Below, piece after piece: positions 55,601 through 59,742 of a stretch of 64,000 nt of DNA. This DNA is from Saxidomus purpurata (lineage: Eukaryota; Mollusca; Bivalvia; Venerida; Veneridae). The stretch is from assembly GCA_022818135.1 (NCBI GenBank), contig JAFMSR010000014.1, forward strand, positions 35,273,433-35,337,432, read 5' to 3'. The stretch's first letter is position 1; each line of letters begins with the position of its first letter. Both the position numbers and the translations under genes were made by a program. The notes below the pieces were generated by a model, which was not told the DNA's origin, did no database searches, and saw nothing but the letters and a program-made list of their open reading frames with translations.

Positions 55601-58425
55601 CAAAGGTCATGGACTTGTGAACACTAAACCAAAATGACTATGTGAGAAAGTTCCTGTTGGTTAGGGAAGGATAGTTAGGTAAATTACTGAAATTTGAGGT
55701 GGTGAACTTTTTAATGAAGACATATCAATTAAATGTCAATCAATGATAAAAGACCAGATGAATCTGTGATTTAACTGGACAGGTATCTCTTTTGGATTGC
55801 CACATTCACTTCAAAACTGATATATTTTCAACTTATTGGTTGTAGCTGGACTAATTCTATTTCTTCAGGTTTGTTATTTCTTTAAGGTATTATTTACTTT
55901 CATTTCAGCAACTTGGTGAAAGCAAGATAGCCAGTATGGTAGAAAGTAAAGATTTTAGAAAAGGCATTATCCAGTTAGAATGGTAAGAACTCTCAGATGC
56001 AATAAGCATTTGAAATTTAAAATTAAAGTACATACTTGCATTATTGTGATATATTTTAGAATGAAAGATAAACAGAAGCATGTGTAATGCATAGTTCATA
56101 GACATTTAAGGAGTCTGAGTGCTGGGTACAATTATATTGCTGCTGTGTAGTACAATGGTTGGCATATTATCAGCTACACATTCACCCTTTCCCGGCAAAA
56201 TTTCTAAATTGGACTTGTTAATATTTCCATTTTGACAGTACATGTAGCATTACTTGTTTAAGAGAGTGTTCATGGAAAAATTACTGACAGAATAGCAAAC
56301 AATGTAGATTATGATTCAACTTGAGGGAGTTTCAGATTTGCAGATGTTAGCACTACTTCTTTTGTCAACTTTTTTCAGGGAGCACAAGAAAATGCTGATG
56401 GTGATAGAAGATTTACAAAACAAAATGAAGGATGTACAGTTTATGAAAGTCACTCGTGAAATACAACTGGTTAGTTATTGTTCTTCCATAAATGTTCAAA
56501 TGCTAATTAATGCAAATAGGAATGCGTAAACTCAGTTTATGCAATACAATTATTTTTTTAAATAGTGCTTTTGGCTATCAGTTGTGGAATATTTACCTGT
56601 ATAATGTAGCAGCAGTGGGGCTGCCTTGGTGCAGGATTGGAGGGTCCAGGGTTTGATCCCCACCAGTGCCTAAGTAGTGGTAGTGTCCTTAGGCAAGACA
56701 CAGATAATTCCACATTGCCTATTTCTCTCTTTGAGGTTGATTCAATCTGGAGTGAGTCTCAAGAACAATAATACATTAATAGAAATTGTAAGAAGCTTCG
56801 AGAGTAAATAAATTGCTAAAAACAAATATGAAAAAAAGTTTCCTGCTAATAAAATTTGTGTATTGAAACTTCAGCTAAAACTACATTTCCTTAAGAATAA
56901 AATGGTTATAAATCTAAATTAAGTTTAAATTTCTTTTCCTTTGCAGTTCCTAAACTCTCCAGACTATGAAGGTAGAAAATCAGAAGAGGTGGGAAAATTA
57001 GAACTTACAATTTTACAGCAGAGAAAGGTATGTCAAAAGAACTGAAGAAAGTTTGATTTGATATGTGTATAAGAACTTACAATCTTAATAGTCATATATG
57101 TAAAAACAGTAAGAAGTTGGCATGTAGCATCTAGGTATCTTTTGATTGGTTTCACTATGAGTATGGTAAGAGCTTTTCTAGGTTCTCATGGCAGAACTTT
57201 GTCTAGTGAAATGAAATTTTATTCTCCTGTAATGTAAAAATCATAATACAACAATTGCATATTCACTTGCATAGGCTCTTCGTCTTGAAATGCACCCCGA
57301 GAAATAAAATGAAACACTTTGTGCTTAAGGGTGAAGTACCAGTAATTTGTTACAGCTGTCATCATTCATGTAAGGGAAATGGTCTTTGACTTGTCTAACT
57401 AGACTGGTGAATTTTAATGTTACTGACTGTTTATACTAAAATTGATAATTGAATGCATGTAAATGTATTCTTTAAATGGTTTAATTAGAAAATCATGTGT
57501 AGTATAAAAGGATTACTGAAATGGAGATTCACTACACAATTATATTTTAGTTGTACACTGTAAATGTTTGAATACTGTGAAACCATTTATTTTCACTGGA
57601 GACTAATTTTGCAAGGATTTCAGAAGAGTTAATACAGTAATATAAGATCCCAACAAAAAGCTATTTGACATCACGATTTTCTATAGAAAAAAGCCAGGAA
57701 TACAAGTATCACTAACCCAAAAATGCACTTTTATTAATACTCCACAAATAAATACTTTATGCCTTTGAATTTAGATGCATTCTCAGTGAGTGATTGTTTA
57801 ACTATTTTCTCCGAGCAGATCCATGAGAAAACACTAGATGACAAGACCAAGACATTAAAAGACTTGGAAAGAACAATTAAACAAAAAGAGAATGATAATG
57901 AGCAATTACTCAAGGAATTGGAGGACCTAAATGTATCTGTGCATGAAAGAAGGCATATAGAACAAGTTAATGGTAAGCAACCTTGGAAACTTATAATTTA
58001 AACTAAAATTCACTGGACGGTTTCCTTGACAAGTACTTTAACAGTGCAGTCAAACTTGTTGTAAGTAGCATTAGCCAATAGATACATTAAAGGAGGTTAT
58101 TTAAAGAAAATTACTTTTAAGTACAGGAGCACTTGATATAAATATGGTCATTTTGGAAAATTGGGAAAAGCAGTATTGGCTGCCTAGAGGAGGTGACTGC
58201 TTAATTGAGTTGACCACCAAAACTGGTTCAACTGTATTTTATATTTGTATTTCAGCTGACCGTCGCTCTGATTCTGGTGTGGAGAAACGTTACCAGGAGA
58301 TTGTTCAGAGACGGAAACTTGTTGATTTGGCAAAAGCTCAGGCACAGGAAGTGGCAGTGTTACGTGCAGAAGTTGAGCGTCTGCGTATGAGAACTTTCCC
58401 AGCTCTCGTACAGGTGGAGCACTAG
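7582..58425 (+). CDS. CFAP43: CFAP43 (WDR96), cilia- and flagella-associated protein 43; 43 exons
   Basis: The joined exons give 5,331 nt, 1,776 aa plus TAG (58423-58425); all introns are GT-AG and all phases fit. Residues about 10-735 are WD40/beta-propeller sequence, opening with WAQGYSGG and CYLCGNNIKF as in CFAP43. Residues about 735-1,776 are largely charged coiled coil. Hallmarks are the block YYTPEQRKAMEKKAKEEEE (exon 29), DIMKPAFM (exon 30), LFKRRPR (exon 33) and PNPFADRPS (exon 36). Vertebrate CFAP43 is about 1,665 aa. The protein acts in the axoneme with CFAP44 in the tether/tether-head connecting the inner arm dynein I1/f, and its loss in mammals gives flagellar defects. The first exon is the least certain part. 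Likely regulated from an NRF-1 promoter. Confidence 0.93.
7764..7789. repeat. Right inverted repeat around the CFAP43 promoter
   Basis: Reverse complement of 6991-7016 with one mismatch. A partial direct copy (TGTCCGGGAATAGT) lies at 7747-7760. Confidence 0.75.
8457..8707 (+). CDS. CFAP43: CFAP43 exon 2
   Basis: Acceptor TTTTCACAG, donor GTAAGA. It encodes WAQGYSGGKANYIDK and CYLCGNNIKF, the recognisable N-terminal signature of CFAP43. Confidence 0.93.
9016..9109 (+). CDS. CFAP43: CFAP43 exon 3
   Basis: Acceptor TTTTTCAG, donor GTAAGC. It encodes YLCSLSGIPEFELTLW, a typical propeller blade with the WD-like ELTLW end. Confidence 0.92.
9672..9842 (+). CDS. CFAP43: CFAP43 exon 4
   Basis: Acceptor TTTTCCAG, donor GTAAGT. 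It encodes the blade with SFNPGNWRQICVTAE and continues the WD propeller. Confidence 0.92.
9962..10007. repeat. Dispersed duplicate of 8364-8405
   Basis: About 36 bp (AGTATAACATTTGAC, then TACAGTATGC and CATGGACAAA) matches 8364-8405, with an 8-bp insertion. Both copies are intronic. The sequence following this copy (to about 10160) also looks like an older dispersed repeat. Confidence 0.55.
10250..10345. repeat. Direct repeat, two copies of about 45 bp
   Basis: GTAAACTTGATAGTTTGTAG plus CATATCAAATGGTGAGAAA occurs twice, at about 10252-10290 and 10305-10345. Confidence 0.7.
11030..11345. mobile_element. Dispersed intronic element beginning TTATCCCCCACC
   Basis: It starts with a hairpin, TATCCCCCACC facing GGTGGAGGGGATA, and ends near GGGGGATGGCCATG and GGCTCTTGTTT. 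The text inside (ACTTTACACACAGACAGAGG, AATTATCTCCCTTT) is of the kind dispersed through bivalve genomes. It has no coding capacity. Confidence 0.5.
12761..13019 (+). CDS. CFAP43: CFAP43 exon 5
   Basis: Acceptor GCATTTCCAG, donor GTAAGA. It opens with an acidic loop (DPEQEEEDDREREIPTR), then SQVWTPIGDVFIGCKGGQLL, a clear propeller blade. Confidence 0.93.
13085..13465. repeat. Degenerate tandem-type dispersed repeat in intron 5
   Basis: The phrase GGAATGAGGTATTG appears twice about 70 bp apart, with GGTCAAGGTCACTG and GAAACTTTGTATGTAGG. The vocabulary matches the tandem-core elements elsewhere in the window but the termini are unclear. Confidence 0.4.
14032..14155 (+). CDS. CFAP43: CFAP43 exon 6
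   Basis: Acceptor AAATTCTTAG, donor GTAAAT. It encodes VDGESYKAKVIYYPPSVP and a serine-rich loop. Confidence 0.88.
14218..14400 (+). mobile_element. tRNA-derived SINE, copy 1
   Basis: A-box-like TTGGTGCAGTGGTTGCCGG and B-box-like GAATTCGATCCCC are followed by the family body CCAAGTAGTGGTAGTGTCTT. It lies in intron 6 in the gene's orientation. Confidence 0.7.
14601..14683 (+). CDS. CFAP43: CFAP43 exon 7
   Basis: Acceptor AATATTACAG, donor GTAAGT. It encodes MLLDGSVNCIGFHKRGLYCA, a propeller strand pair. Confidence 0.9.
14930..18440. repeat. 3.5-kb minisatellite in intron 7 with several unit types
   Basis: Block A (about 15430-15960) has units of 33 bp around CTACCTAGCAACAAGTTCC. A degenerate part (about 15960-16600) follows. 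Block C (about 16600-17300) has 48-bp units around TAGCAACAAGTGACAAGAC. Block D (about 17300-17870) has 33-bp units around AGCAACAAGTGACAGGTAC. Block E (about 17870-18290) has 33-bp units around CCTGGTAACCAG. All share an ACCTAGCAACAAG or CTGGTAACCAG core, so they descend from one unit. Because 33 and 48 are multiples of three, long spurious minus-strand frames appear; they are not genes. Confidence 0.93.
16685..16697. promoter_or_regulatory. Perfect X-box-like motif inside the minisatellite
   Basis: GTTACC-T-AGCAAC fits the RFX consensus GTNRCC-N(0-3)-RGYAAC without mismatch. Most neighbouring units read CTTACCTAGCAAC, one base away. No evidence of binding can come from sequence alone. Confidence 0.3.
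18614..18745 (+). CDS. CFAP43: CFAP43 exon 8
   Basis: Acceptor TGATTTCAG, donor GTAAGT. It encodes DGTLRLVDVKSGDVSVIEKC and ISSLTFSASYRHLVLGSTH, a classic WD repeat. Confidence 0.94.
19135..19248 (+). CDS. CFAP43: CFAP43 exon 9
   Basis: Acceptor TTTGTAG, donor GTGAGT. It encodes GTLHLYEPG and IFVGIACLPGNEYCV, completing the WD repeat begun in exon 8. Confidence 0.93.
19544..19624 (+). CDS. CFAP43: CFAP43 exon 10
   Basis: Acceptor TTGCATTTCAG, donor GTAACT. It encodes TAREDGEIQVWSVDKGHLL, a WD repeat ending in VWS. Confidence 0.93.
20155..20303 (+). CDS. CFAP43: CFAP43 exon 11
   Basis: Acceptor GTTTACAG, donor GTATGT. It encodes VFSIACSPMLHVCAVGTAGG and VYYLDMNNIEEPRIV, a WD repeat. Confidence 0.93.
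20600..20790. repeat. Dispersed repeat R1, copy in intron 11
   Basis: Shares the order of blocks GGGTGCTTACTAAAA, ACTAAATGGC, CTGATCATGATCTGCACTGG and CTTGTC with the other R1 copies. Confidence 0.65.
20909..21012 (+). CDS. CFAP43: CFAP43 exon 12
   Basis: Acceptor ATAAACAG, donor GTATAT. It encodes YTDDGRYLLSASDEGHIFII, a WD repeat. Confidence 0.94.
21685..21865. mobile_element. Short TIR element (about 180 bp) in intron 12
   Basis: The left end GTTAACCCTTGCCTTGCTG is an inverted match of the right end (reverse complement GTTAACCCTGACCTTACTG). The start resembles the outer end of R1 copies, so it may be a divergent member. Confidence 0.65.
22728..22768. repeat. Short tandem repeat AATCATCTTCA x3
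   Basis: Three consecutive 11-bp units, the last with a T-to-C change. Intronic. Confidence 0.7.
23220..23345 (+). mobile_element. Truncated tRNA-Ser-like SINE, 3' part
   Basis: GGTCCTTCCCAGGAA, GGTAAACTGCTCCCTGTA and GTTGAAACAGGTATAA align with the 3' half of the fuller copy at 25555-25765. The tRNA head is missing. Confidence 0.55.
23553..23718. repeat. Tandem repeat, about 4 units of 42 bp
   Basis: Units share TAGTAACATGACATGTGAAT and ATTACAGGGTA, with drift. Located at the end of intron 12. Confidence 0.75.
23882..24028 (+). CDS. CFAP43: CFAP43 exon 13
   Basis: Acceptor TTCTTATACAG, donor GTAAGG. It encodes AQGEIQAVSTYTDSKNTLHV, with GANYITTFQVGEDVMR at the end. Confidence 0.92.
24716..25449. 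mobile_element. Non-autonomous element of about 730 bp in intron 13
   Basis: The left edge reads TACTAAAACACATGG and the right edge, reversed, TACTGTAAAACAGGT. Subterminal TTTTATTNNTTCGCG-like blocks face each other. The body is richer in CG dinucleotides than the flanks. No transposase frame is present. Confidence 0.6.
25555..25765 (+). mobile_element. tRNA-Ser-like SINE
   Basis: Opens with GGCTGAGTGGTTTAAAG, an A-box of the tRNA-Ser/Leu type, with GGGTGGAGCCC in the B-box position. The tail ACTGTTAAACAGGTGTTAAA matches 3' domains common in molluscan SINEs. Confidence 0.65.
25886..26073 (+). CDS. CFAP43: CFAP43 exon 14
   Basis: Acceptor TTTTTCAG, donor GTCAGT (weaker than its neighbours). 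It encodes LKYDFKDKSIKKVSLKLAVP and ISEGNTMYTMAQNNKAVQQH. Confidence 0.92.
26293..26439 (+). CDS. CFAP43: CFAP43 exon 15
   Basis: Acceptor TTTACTTCAG, donor GTGAGA. It encodes FQGHQLPGGRVQLSPHQKWL and GADGSVLLRTIG, a WD repeat. Confidence 0.94.
26655..26860. repeat. Dispersed repeat R1, copy in intron 15
   Basis: Starts ACACCTTACCATACTAAATT, with AAATGGACG and GGGGTGCTCGGAGAAAAT and AATAGCATAATCTGAT in the same order as other R1 copies. Confidence 0.65.
26976..27103 (+). CDS. CFAP43: CFAP43 exon 16
   Basis: Acceptor GATTTTCAG, donor GTAAGT. It encodes YMAFSEDSQCVFTTGYDGVL and CYSW, probably the last propeller blade. Confidence 0.94.
28295..28660. repeat. Degenerate minisatellite in intron 16
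   Basis: About 8-9 drifting units of 40-50 bp around CCCAGAAAGCTTAGCCATC followed by TTCAGCTCTTCC. Unrelated to the intron 7 array. Confidence 0.8.
29090..29865. mobile_element. Tandem-core (pearl-like) element in intron 16
   Basis: A GC-rich head (GTCGCCCTTTCGGAGAAAGG, then a run of G and C) leads into four units of about 143-162 bp. Units carry ATAACTTTGCCATTTCTTAA, TCAAACTTTCAAATTGTATT and TTGACAGAGTTATGCCCC. It ends near AAGAGGGCAACACAAGTG. A left flank, tandem core of about 160 bp and right flank is the layout of bivalve pearl-type elements. Confidence 0.75.
30014..30197 (+). CDS. CFAP43: CFAP43 exon 17
   Basis: Acceptor TTTTTCAAG, donor GTTAGT. It encodes a basic linker (AKSAMEAARAKKSRLM) and DWTHEDMTRPSSDRVPLMSR, leaving the propeller and entering the helical half. 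Confidence 0.92.
30741..30845 (+). CDS. CFAP43: CFAP43 exon 18
   Basis: Acceptor TCATGAACAG, donor GTAAAA. It encodes a charged helix followed by TPTPIPEPGSTWLQVQDLE. Confidence 0.92.
31297..31500 (+). mobile_element. tRNA-derived SINE, copy 2
   Basis: A-box-like AGTGGCACAGTGGTGG, B-box GGGTTCAATCCCC, body TGTCCTTAGGCGAGACACAG, and an AATAAATAAAT tail. Best-preserved copy of this family here; same strand as the gene. Confidence 0.8.
31547..31782. mobile_element. Mariner-type MITE with TA ends
   Basis: The left TIR reads TACACTCAACAGGTTTAGAA and continues ACGCA; the right end is its imperfect reverse complement (CTTTGCGTTTCTAAATCGG, then AGTGTA). It spans 236 bp with TA at both ends, as expected for Tc1/mariner-mobilised elements. 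No frame inside. Confidence 0.8.
32680..32757 (+). CDS. CFAP43: CFAP43 exon 19
   Basis: Acceptor ACATTTTAG, donor GTGAGT. It encodes SFKEEDKQYADVKKNLRVSI, an amphipathic helix. Confidence 0.92.
33267..33392 (+). CDS. CFAP43: CFAP43 exon 20
   Basis: Acceptor with a T-tract and TTGCAG, donor GTAAGG. It encodes LPEIEQLNRHEFDLDIEEQL and a Glu-rich helix. Confidence 0.94.
33790..33900 (-). mobile_element. Possible tRNA-derived SINE fragment
   Basis: On the minus strand, GGACGCTTGGTAGAGCATTC resembles a tRNA A-box region and AAGGGTCCAGGAAAC lies near the B-box position. No tail is visible. Confidence 0.35.
34008..34112 (+). CDS. CFAP43: CFAP43 exon 21
   Basis: Acceptor GGTTCACAG, donor GTACTG. 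It encodes MYLREMIKRECWDDMVVKGR, a highly recognisable CFAP43 block. Confidence 0.94.
34467..34583 (+). CDS. CFAP43: CFAP43 exon 22
   Basis: Acceptor TTTTTTACAG, donor GTATAC. It encodes AFNSNLEVSNFPMRERAQEI and a coiled-coil end QIEIAEAK. It ends in phase 0 before the run of short exons. Confidence 0.94.
35268..35306 (+). CDS. CFAP43: CFAP43 exon 23, 39-nt microexon (possible cassette)
   Basis: Acceptor ATATTAG, donor GTATTT. It encodes AMDDRHIPMPKKK. It is phase 0 at both ends, so it can be skipped. The residues are not ones I recognise from CFAP43. Confidence 0.55.
35307..37867. other. CFAP43 intron 23
   Basis: 2.6 kb of AT-rich sequence with no repeat I could define and no further exon supported. 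Confidence 0.4.
37868..37921 (+). CDS. CFAP43: CFAP43 exon 24, 54 nt (possible cassette)
   Basis: Acceptor CTAATTGTAG, donor GTATGT. It encodes ARKELINDTTSKPAPTTA, phase 0 at both ends. Disordered linker composition. Confidence 0.65.
38505..38576 (+). pseudogene. Degenerate tRNA-like sequence (tRNA pseudogene or SINE head)
   Basis: Six bases GCACTT at the 5' end pair with AAGTGC at the 3' end. The D-arm GCTC-AGTAATAA-GAGT folds. The region after CCAAAGGTC with CTCCAAACC sits at the T-arm. The anticodon stem pairs poorly, so a working tRNA is unlikely. It lies in intron 24 on the gene's strand. Confidence 0.45.
39240..39420. repeat. Dispersed repeat R1, copy in intron 24
   Basis: GGGGTACTCACTAAAAGTTT, ACTGACTAAAGAGCAAACAG, then GATCATGATCACACTGCATG, in the R1 order. 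Confidence 0.75.
39679..39735 (+). CDS. CFAP43: CFAP43 exon 25, 57 nt (possible cassette)
   Basis: Acceptor TTTTCCCAG, donor GTAAAT. It encodes SSPTIDEPTQSWAVSSVFT, phase 0 at both ends. Confidence 0.7.
40420..40486 (+). CDS. CFAP43: CFAP43 exon 26
   Basis: Acceptor GTATTACAG, donor GTACGT. It encodes the acidic stretch DDDLGEGEDEEGREQPSTTG and ends in phase 1. Confidence 0.82.
40870..40995 (-). mobile_element. tRNA-derived SINE head, minus strand
   Basis: Read in reverse: CCGTGGTGTAGTAGGTTAAG fits an A-box and CCGAGTTCAAAACCTGGC fits a B-box, about 40 bp apart. It is a different family from the four sense copies. Confidence 0.6.
43650..43760. repeat. Dispersed repeat R1, fragment in intron 26
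   Basis: GATTATGATCAGTCTGCACA and the surrounding block order match part of R1; the start is missing. Confidence 0.45.
45977..46068 (+). CDS. CFAP43: CFAP43 exon 27
   Basis: Acceptor CTTTATCAG, donor GTATAA. It encodes AQYGGGNELFYSQFELHSRE and QIVLLE, joining into the second coiled-coil block. Confidence 0.93.
46261..46467 (+). CDS. CFAP43: CFAP43 exon 28
   Basis: Acceptor GTTTGTTACAG, donor GTAAGA. It encodes DAIHRIKEAFNKDFDDLFIK and a coiled coil ending in VEDDE. Confidence 0.95.
46908..47078 (+). CDS. CFAP43: CFAP43 exon 29
   Basis: Acceptor TTCTATCAG, donor GTAAGA. It encodes the conserved YYTPEQRKAMEKKAKEEEE block and ALNQMMGGVLEIKKEDEL, one of the strongest CFAP43 signatures. Confidence 0.96.
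47439..47567 (+). CDS. CFAP43: CFAP43 exon 30
   Basis: Acceptor GTATTTTCAG, donor GTAAAA. It encodes DIMKPAFMTQKEENDWSEEE and a coiled coil. Confidence 0.96.
48103..48222 (+). CDS. CFAP43: CFAP43 exon 31
   Basis: Acceptor TCTATTTGTAG, donor GTACTT. It encodes SFDDMMNTVFMKKIKVMMVI inside coiled coil. Confidence 0.95.
48268..48474 (+). mobile_element. tRNA-derived SINE, copy 3
   Basis: GGGTTTAATCCCCACCAG stands at the B-box, with the body GGTAGTGTCCTTAGGC and an AATAAATAAATAAG tail. The head is diverged. Sense to the gene, in intron 31. Confidence 0.7.
48725..48915. repeat. Dispersed repeat R1, copy in intron 31
   Basis: Contains TTGTTCAAAGGGATGG, TGATTAGAGGACAATGCAAA, ATATGATCATGCTGCAGGGA and CTGCCAGCAGGGTACAAG in R1 order. 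Confidence 0.7.
48980..49087 (+). CDS. CFAP43: CFAP43 exon 32
   Basis: Acceptor CTTCTGTAG, donor GTAGAT. It encodes LRYSLLVEEELETRETELNR, coiled coil. Confidence 0.95.
49586..49761 (+). CDS. CFAP43: CFAP43 exon 33
   Basis: Acceptor AATTTACAG, donor GTTAGT. It encodes EDKVMDKAFKREFNDVSAVQ and ends in LFKRRPR, a conserved end of the block. Phase 2. Confidence 0.96.
49900..50100. repeat. Dispersed repeat R1, copy in intron 33
   Basis: Starts AACCCTTTCTTTGCTTAATG, followed by AGGGGTGCTCACTTAGAATT and ACTGACTGAATAGCAGACAA. Confidence 0.75.
50296..50370 (+). CDS. CFAP43: CFAP43 exon 34, 75 nt (possible cassette)
   Basis: Acceptor CTTGTTGTAG, donor GTACTC, phase 2 on both sides. It encodes RMMMQRFQGLSAFSVFDLRT. 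Exon 33 can splice directly to exon 36 in frame, so it is optional. I do not recognise its residues from CFAP43. Confidence 0.45.
51408..51470 (+). CDS. CFAP43: CFAP43 exon 35, 63 nt (possible cassette)
   Basis: Acceptor TCTTCATGCAG, donor GTACCA, phase 2 on both sides. It encodes KQVMANLSVASAYSFFEAKP. Same logic as exon 34; the two could be used singly or together. Confidence 0.5.
51780..52670. mobile_element. Tandem-core TIR element in intron 35
   Basis: Ends are inverted: TATACCCCCACAAA on the left and TTGTGGGGGTATAA on the right. Inside are four units of about 142-145 bp carrying CCGGATGATAACTCATGAAA, TTTTTGGTACACATGTGCAA and GGTCAAGGTCACAGTGACTC, plus a decayed fifth. No transposase frame. 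It matches the pearl-like layout. Confidence 0.8.
53458..53674 (+). CDS. CFAP43: CFAP43 exon 36
   Basis: Acceptor CTTTTTCAG, donor GTAAGA. It encodes ALKITRGEGG, PNPFADRPSTARQN and PDGVEPHIWERLCMYRRQKI. Confidence 0.95.
54118..54290. repeat. Dispersed repeat R1, copy in intron 36
   Basis: Best-preserved copy: CCTTACCCCATTAAATTTCT, AAAATGGACAAGCCAG, GATCATGATCAGACTGCATG, AATCATGATCTACACTGGTC and TTTGCCTCCAGTAAGG. Confidence 0.8.
54322..54434 (+). CDS. CFAP43: CFAP43 exon 37
   Basis: Acceptor CTGTTTACAG, donor GTAAGT. It encodes LAEMQQFQQKRLEEDEQLKN, coiled coil. Confidence 0.95.
54924..55178. mobile_element. Short TIR element (255 bp) in intron 37
   Basis: The left end AGGCAAAAGAAACGTAACTT is inverted at the right (reverse complement AGGCAAAAGTAACGCAACTT), two mismatches in 20. 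No coding capacity. Confidence 0.8.
55341..55500 (+). CDS. CFAP43: CFAP43 exon 38
   Basis: Acceptor TTGTTTTAG, donor GTTTGT. It encodes LHDDRTRFNLNLEVQLLLKQ and GQVEVDAGSFIHDYKDSALI, a conserved segment. Confidence 0.95.
55909..55982 (+). CDS. CFAP43: CFAP43 exon 39
   Basis: Acceptor TCATTTCAG, donor GTAAGA. It encodes QLGESKIASMVESKDFRKGI. Confidence 0.94.
56185..56325. repeat. Dispersed repeat R1, copy in intron 39
   Basis: CCTTTCCCGGCAAAATTTCT, AAATTGGAC, then TGACAGAATAGCAAACAATG and AGATTATGATTCAACTTG. Confidence 0.7.
56379..56469 (+). CDS. CFAP43: CFAP43 exon 40
   Basis: Acceptor CTTTTTTCAG, donor GTTAGT. It encodes EHKKMLMVIEDLQNKMKDVQ and MKVTREIQL. Confidence 0.95.
56617..56815 (+). 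mobile_element. tRNA-derived SINE, copy 4
   Basis: GCCTTGGTGCAGGATTGGAG shows a shortened head; GGGTTTGATCCCCACCAG is the B-box; body GTAGTGGTAGTGTCCTTAGG. Sense to the gene, intron 40. Confidence 0.75.
56947..57027 (+). CDS. CFAP43: CFAP43 exon 41
   Basis: Acceptor CCTTTGCAG, donor GTATGT. It encodes FLNSPDYEGRKSEEVGKLEL. Confidence 0.94.
57819..57972 (+). CDS. CFAP43: CFAP43 exon 42
   Basis: Acceptor CTCCGAGCAG, donor GTAAGC. It encodes IHEKTLDDKTKTLKDLERTI and coiled coil with SVHERRHIE. Confidence 0.95.
58256..58425 (+). CDS. CFAP43: CFAP43 exon 43 with stop codon
   Basis: Acceptor GTATTTCAG. It encodes RYQEIVQRRKL-like coiled coil (KRYQEIVQRRKLVDLAKAQA), then VERLRMRTFPALVQVEH and TAG at 58423-58425. 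LRMRTFPAL is a typical C-terminal end for this family. Confidence 0.96.
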
Positions 58426-58832
58426 CTGCCAGAACAGGACATGACTCGTTTTCAAATGCATTCCATTTATTTGTGCTTATGTGATATAATGTGTTTACTG
58501 GATTTTATGTTAAAAACAGATAGAATAATATCAGTGGACTTTGTGATATTTTTTTGTTCTCTATTTTTAATGTTAACCTTTTGAACTGACTTTAATGACT
58601 TTTGTTGTCAATGATCAGTGAAAATGCAATTGTTTTTTTATCTTAGTATGAAAACAGTTTCACTAGCATTTCAGGTCTAAATATACATGTAGTAATAGCG
58701 TTCCATTCTATAATTATTTTATACATACCCATATATTGAACATGTTGTGTTAAAGATGCCAAAAACAAAAATCTATCTTAGGCCTGCAAAGTAAGTTATA
58801 AACCTGCACATTCATACAGCCTTACTGTCTAT

Positions 58833-58915
58833 TCTAAGTTTGTAATAAGTTACTTTTTATGATCAATGGACATGTATTATATTAGTCACTCGGAGACACA
58901 GCCATAAAATCAGTC
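58833..58915. repeat. Direct repeat copy 1 (pair with 59658-59742)
   Basis: Begins TCTAAGTTTGTAATAAGTTA and runs to AAAATCAGTC; more than 90% matched in the second copy about 825 bp downstream. Confidence 0.85.
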
Positions 58916-58943
58916 CTTCCACTTTTAATTTCTCCCGGAGAAA

Positions 58944-58949
58944 AATAAA
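58944..58949 (+). terminator. CFAP43: Proximal polyadenylation signal AATAAA
   Basis: First AATAAA after the stop codon, 519 bp downstream. No strong GT-rich element follows within 40 bp. Confidence 0.4.
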
Positions 58950-59490
58950 ATATAGAAATGGACATAATATCAGTATAAATACATCAGTCATGCATCAAGA
59001 AAGATTTGTTTAAGAACCCAAATACTATGTTTGATTGCCTCAAGGTCAAACTCAGGCCTTTGAATACCCTCACCTTGTTTTCCTTTAAAAAGGCCAGGAA
59101 ATTCATGATTAACAGTCATACAGTGTTCTGATTCCGAGACAAAACTATGAATGAAAACGTTTAGGTCATCACACTGACGTCATTACTCCACGTAAAACGT
59201 TGTACAGTTCAAATTAACGGTACGATTTTAAATCGATTGGCTGCTTTGTTAGGTTGTAAATCTGACGTCTTCTGCATAATGTCAGTCAGGTATTTCTTTT
59301 TATATTTTATGTATTAGATGATTAAACTAAAATAAGTTTGTATAATATAGTTATGTTTGATATCTTGAATGGTTGCCCGAATAGGGGAGTGAATTCCAAC
59401 AGCTACTACTTATGCTGTTTTACACATTACCGAACTGAAAAAAGGTCCATAGTAGTTACGATAGTTTTTAAAACATCGGCTTCTAAGAAT

Positions 59491-59652
59491 CGAAATAATC
59501 TATGTCTTGGAGTGTTTTATCGAATTGAAGCATTTCCCGGAATTGTGCCTGCGTAAAATATTCGCTGGGCCCTCGTGAATTATTCCGCCAGGCACATCAC
59601 CTCCGGGGAATGCTTCAATTTCGATAAAGCACTCCAAGCCATAGATTATTTC
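59491..59652. mobile_element. Foldback hairpin with arms of about 60 bp
   Basis: The left arm 59491-59551 (starting CGAAATAATCTATGTCTTGG) is an imperfect reverse complement of 59589-59652. The loop is about 37 bp. Ends immediately before direct repeat copy 2. Confidence 0.85.
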
Positions 59653-59657
59653 TTAAA

Positions 59658-59742
59658 TCTAAGTTTGTAATAAGTTACTTTTTATGATCACTGGACATGT
59701 ATTATATTAGTCACTCGTGAGATACAGCCATAAAATCAGTCA
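59658..59742. repeat. Direct repeat copy 2
   Basis: Same sequence as 58833-58915 with a few changes. Homology continues shortly beyond (GGAGAAAA), which suggests a segmental duplication rather than a target-site duplication. Confidence 0.85.
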
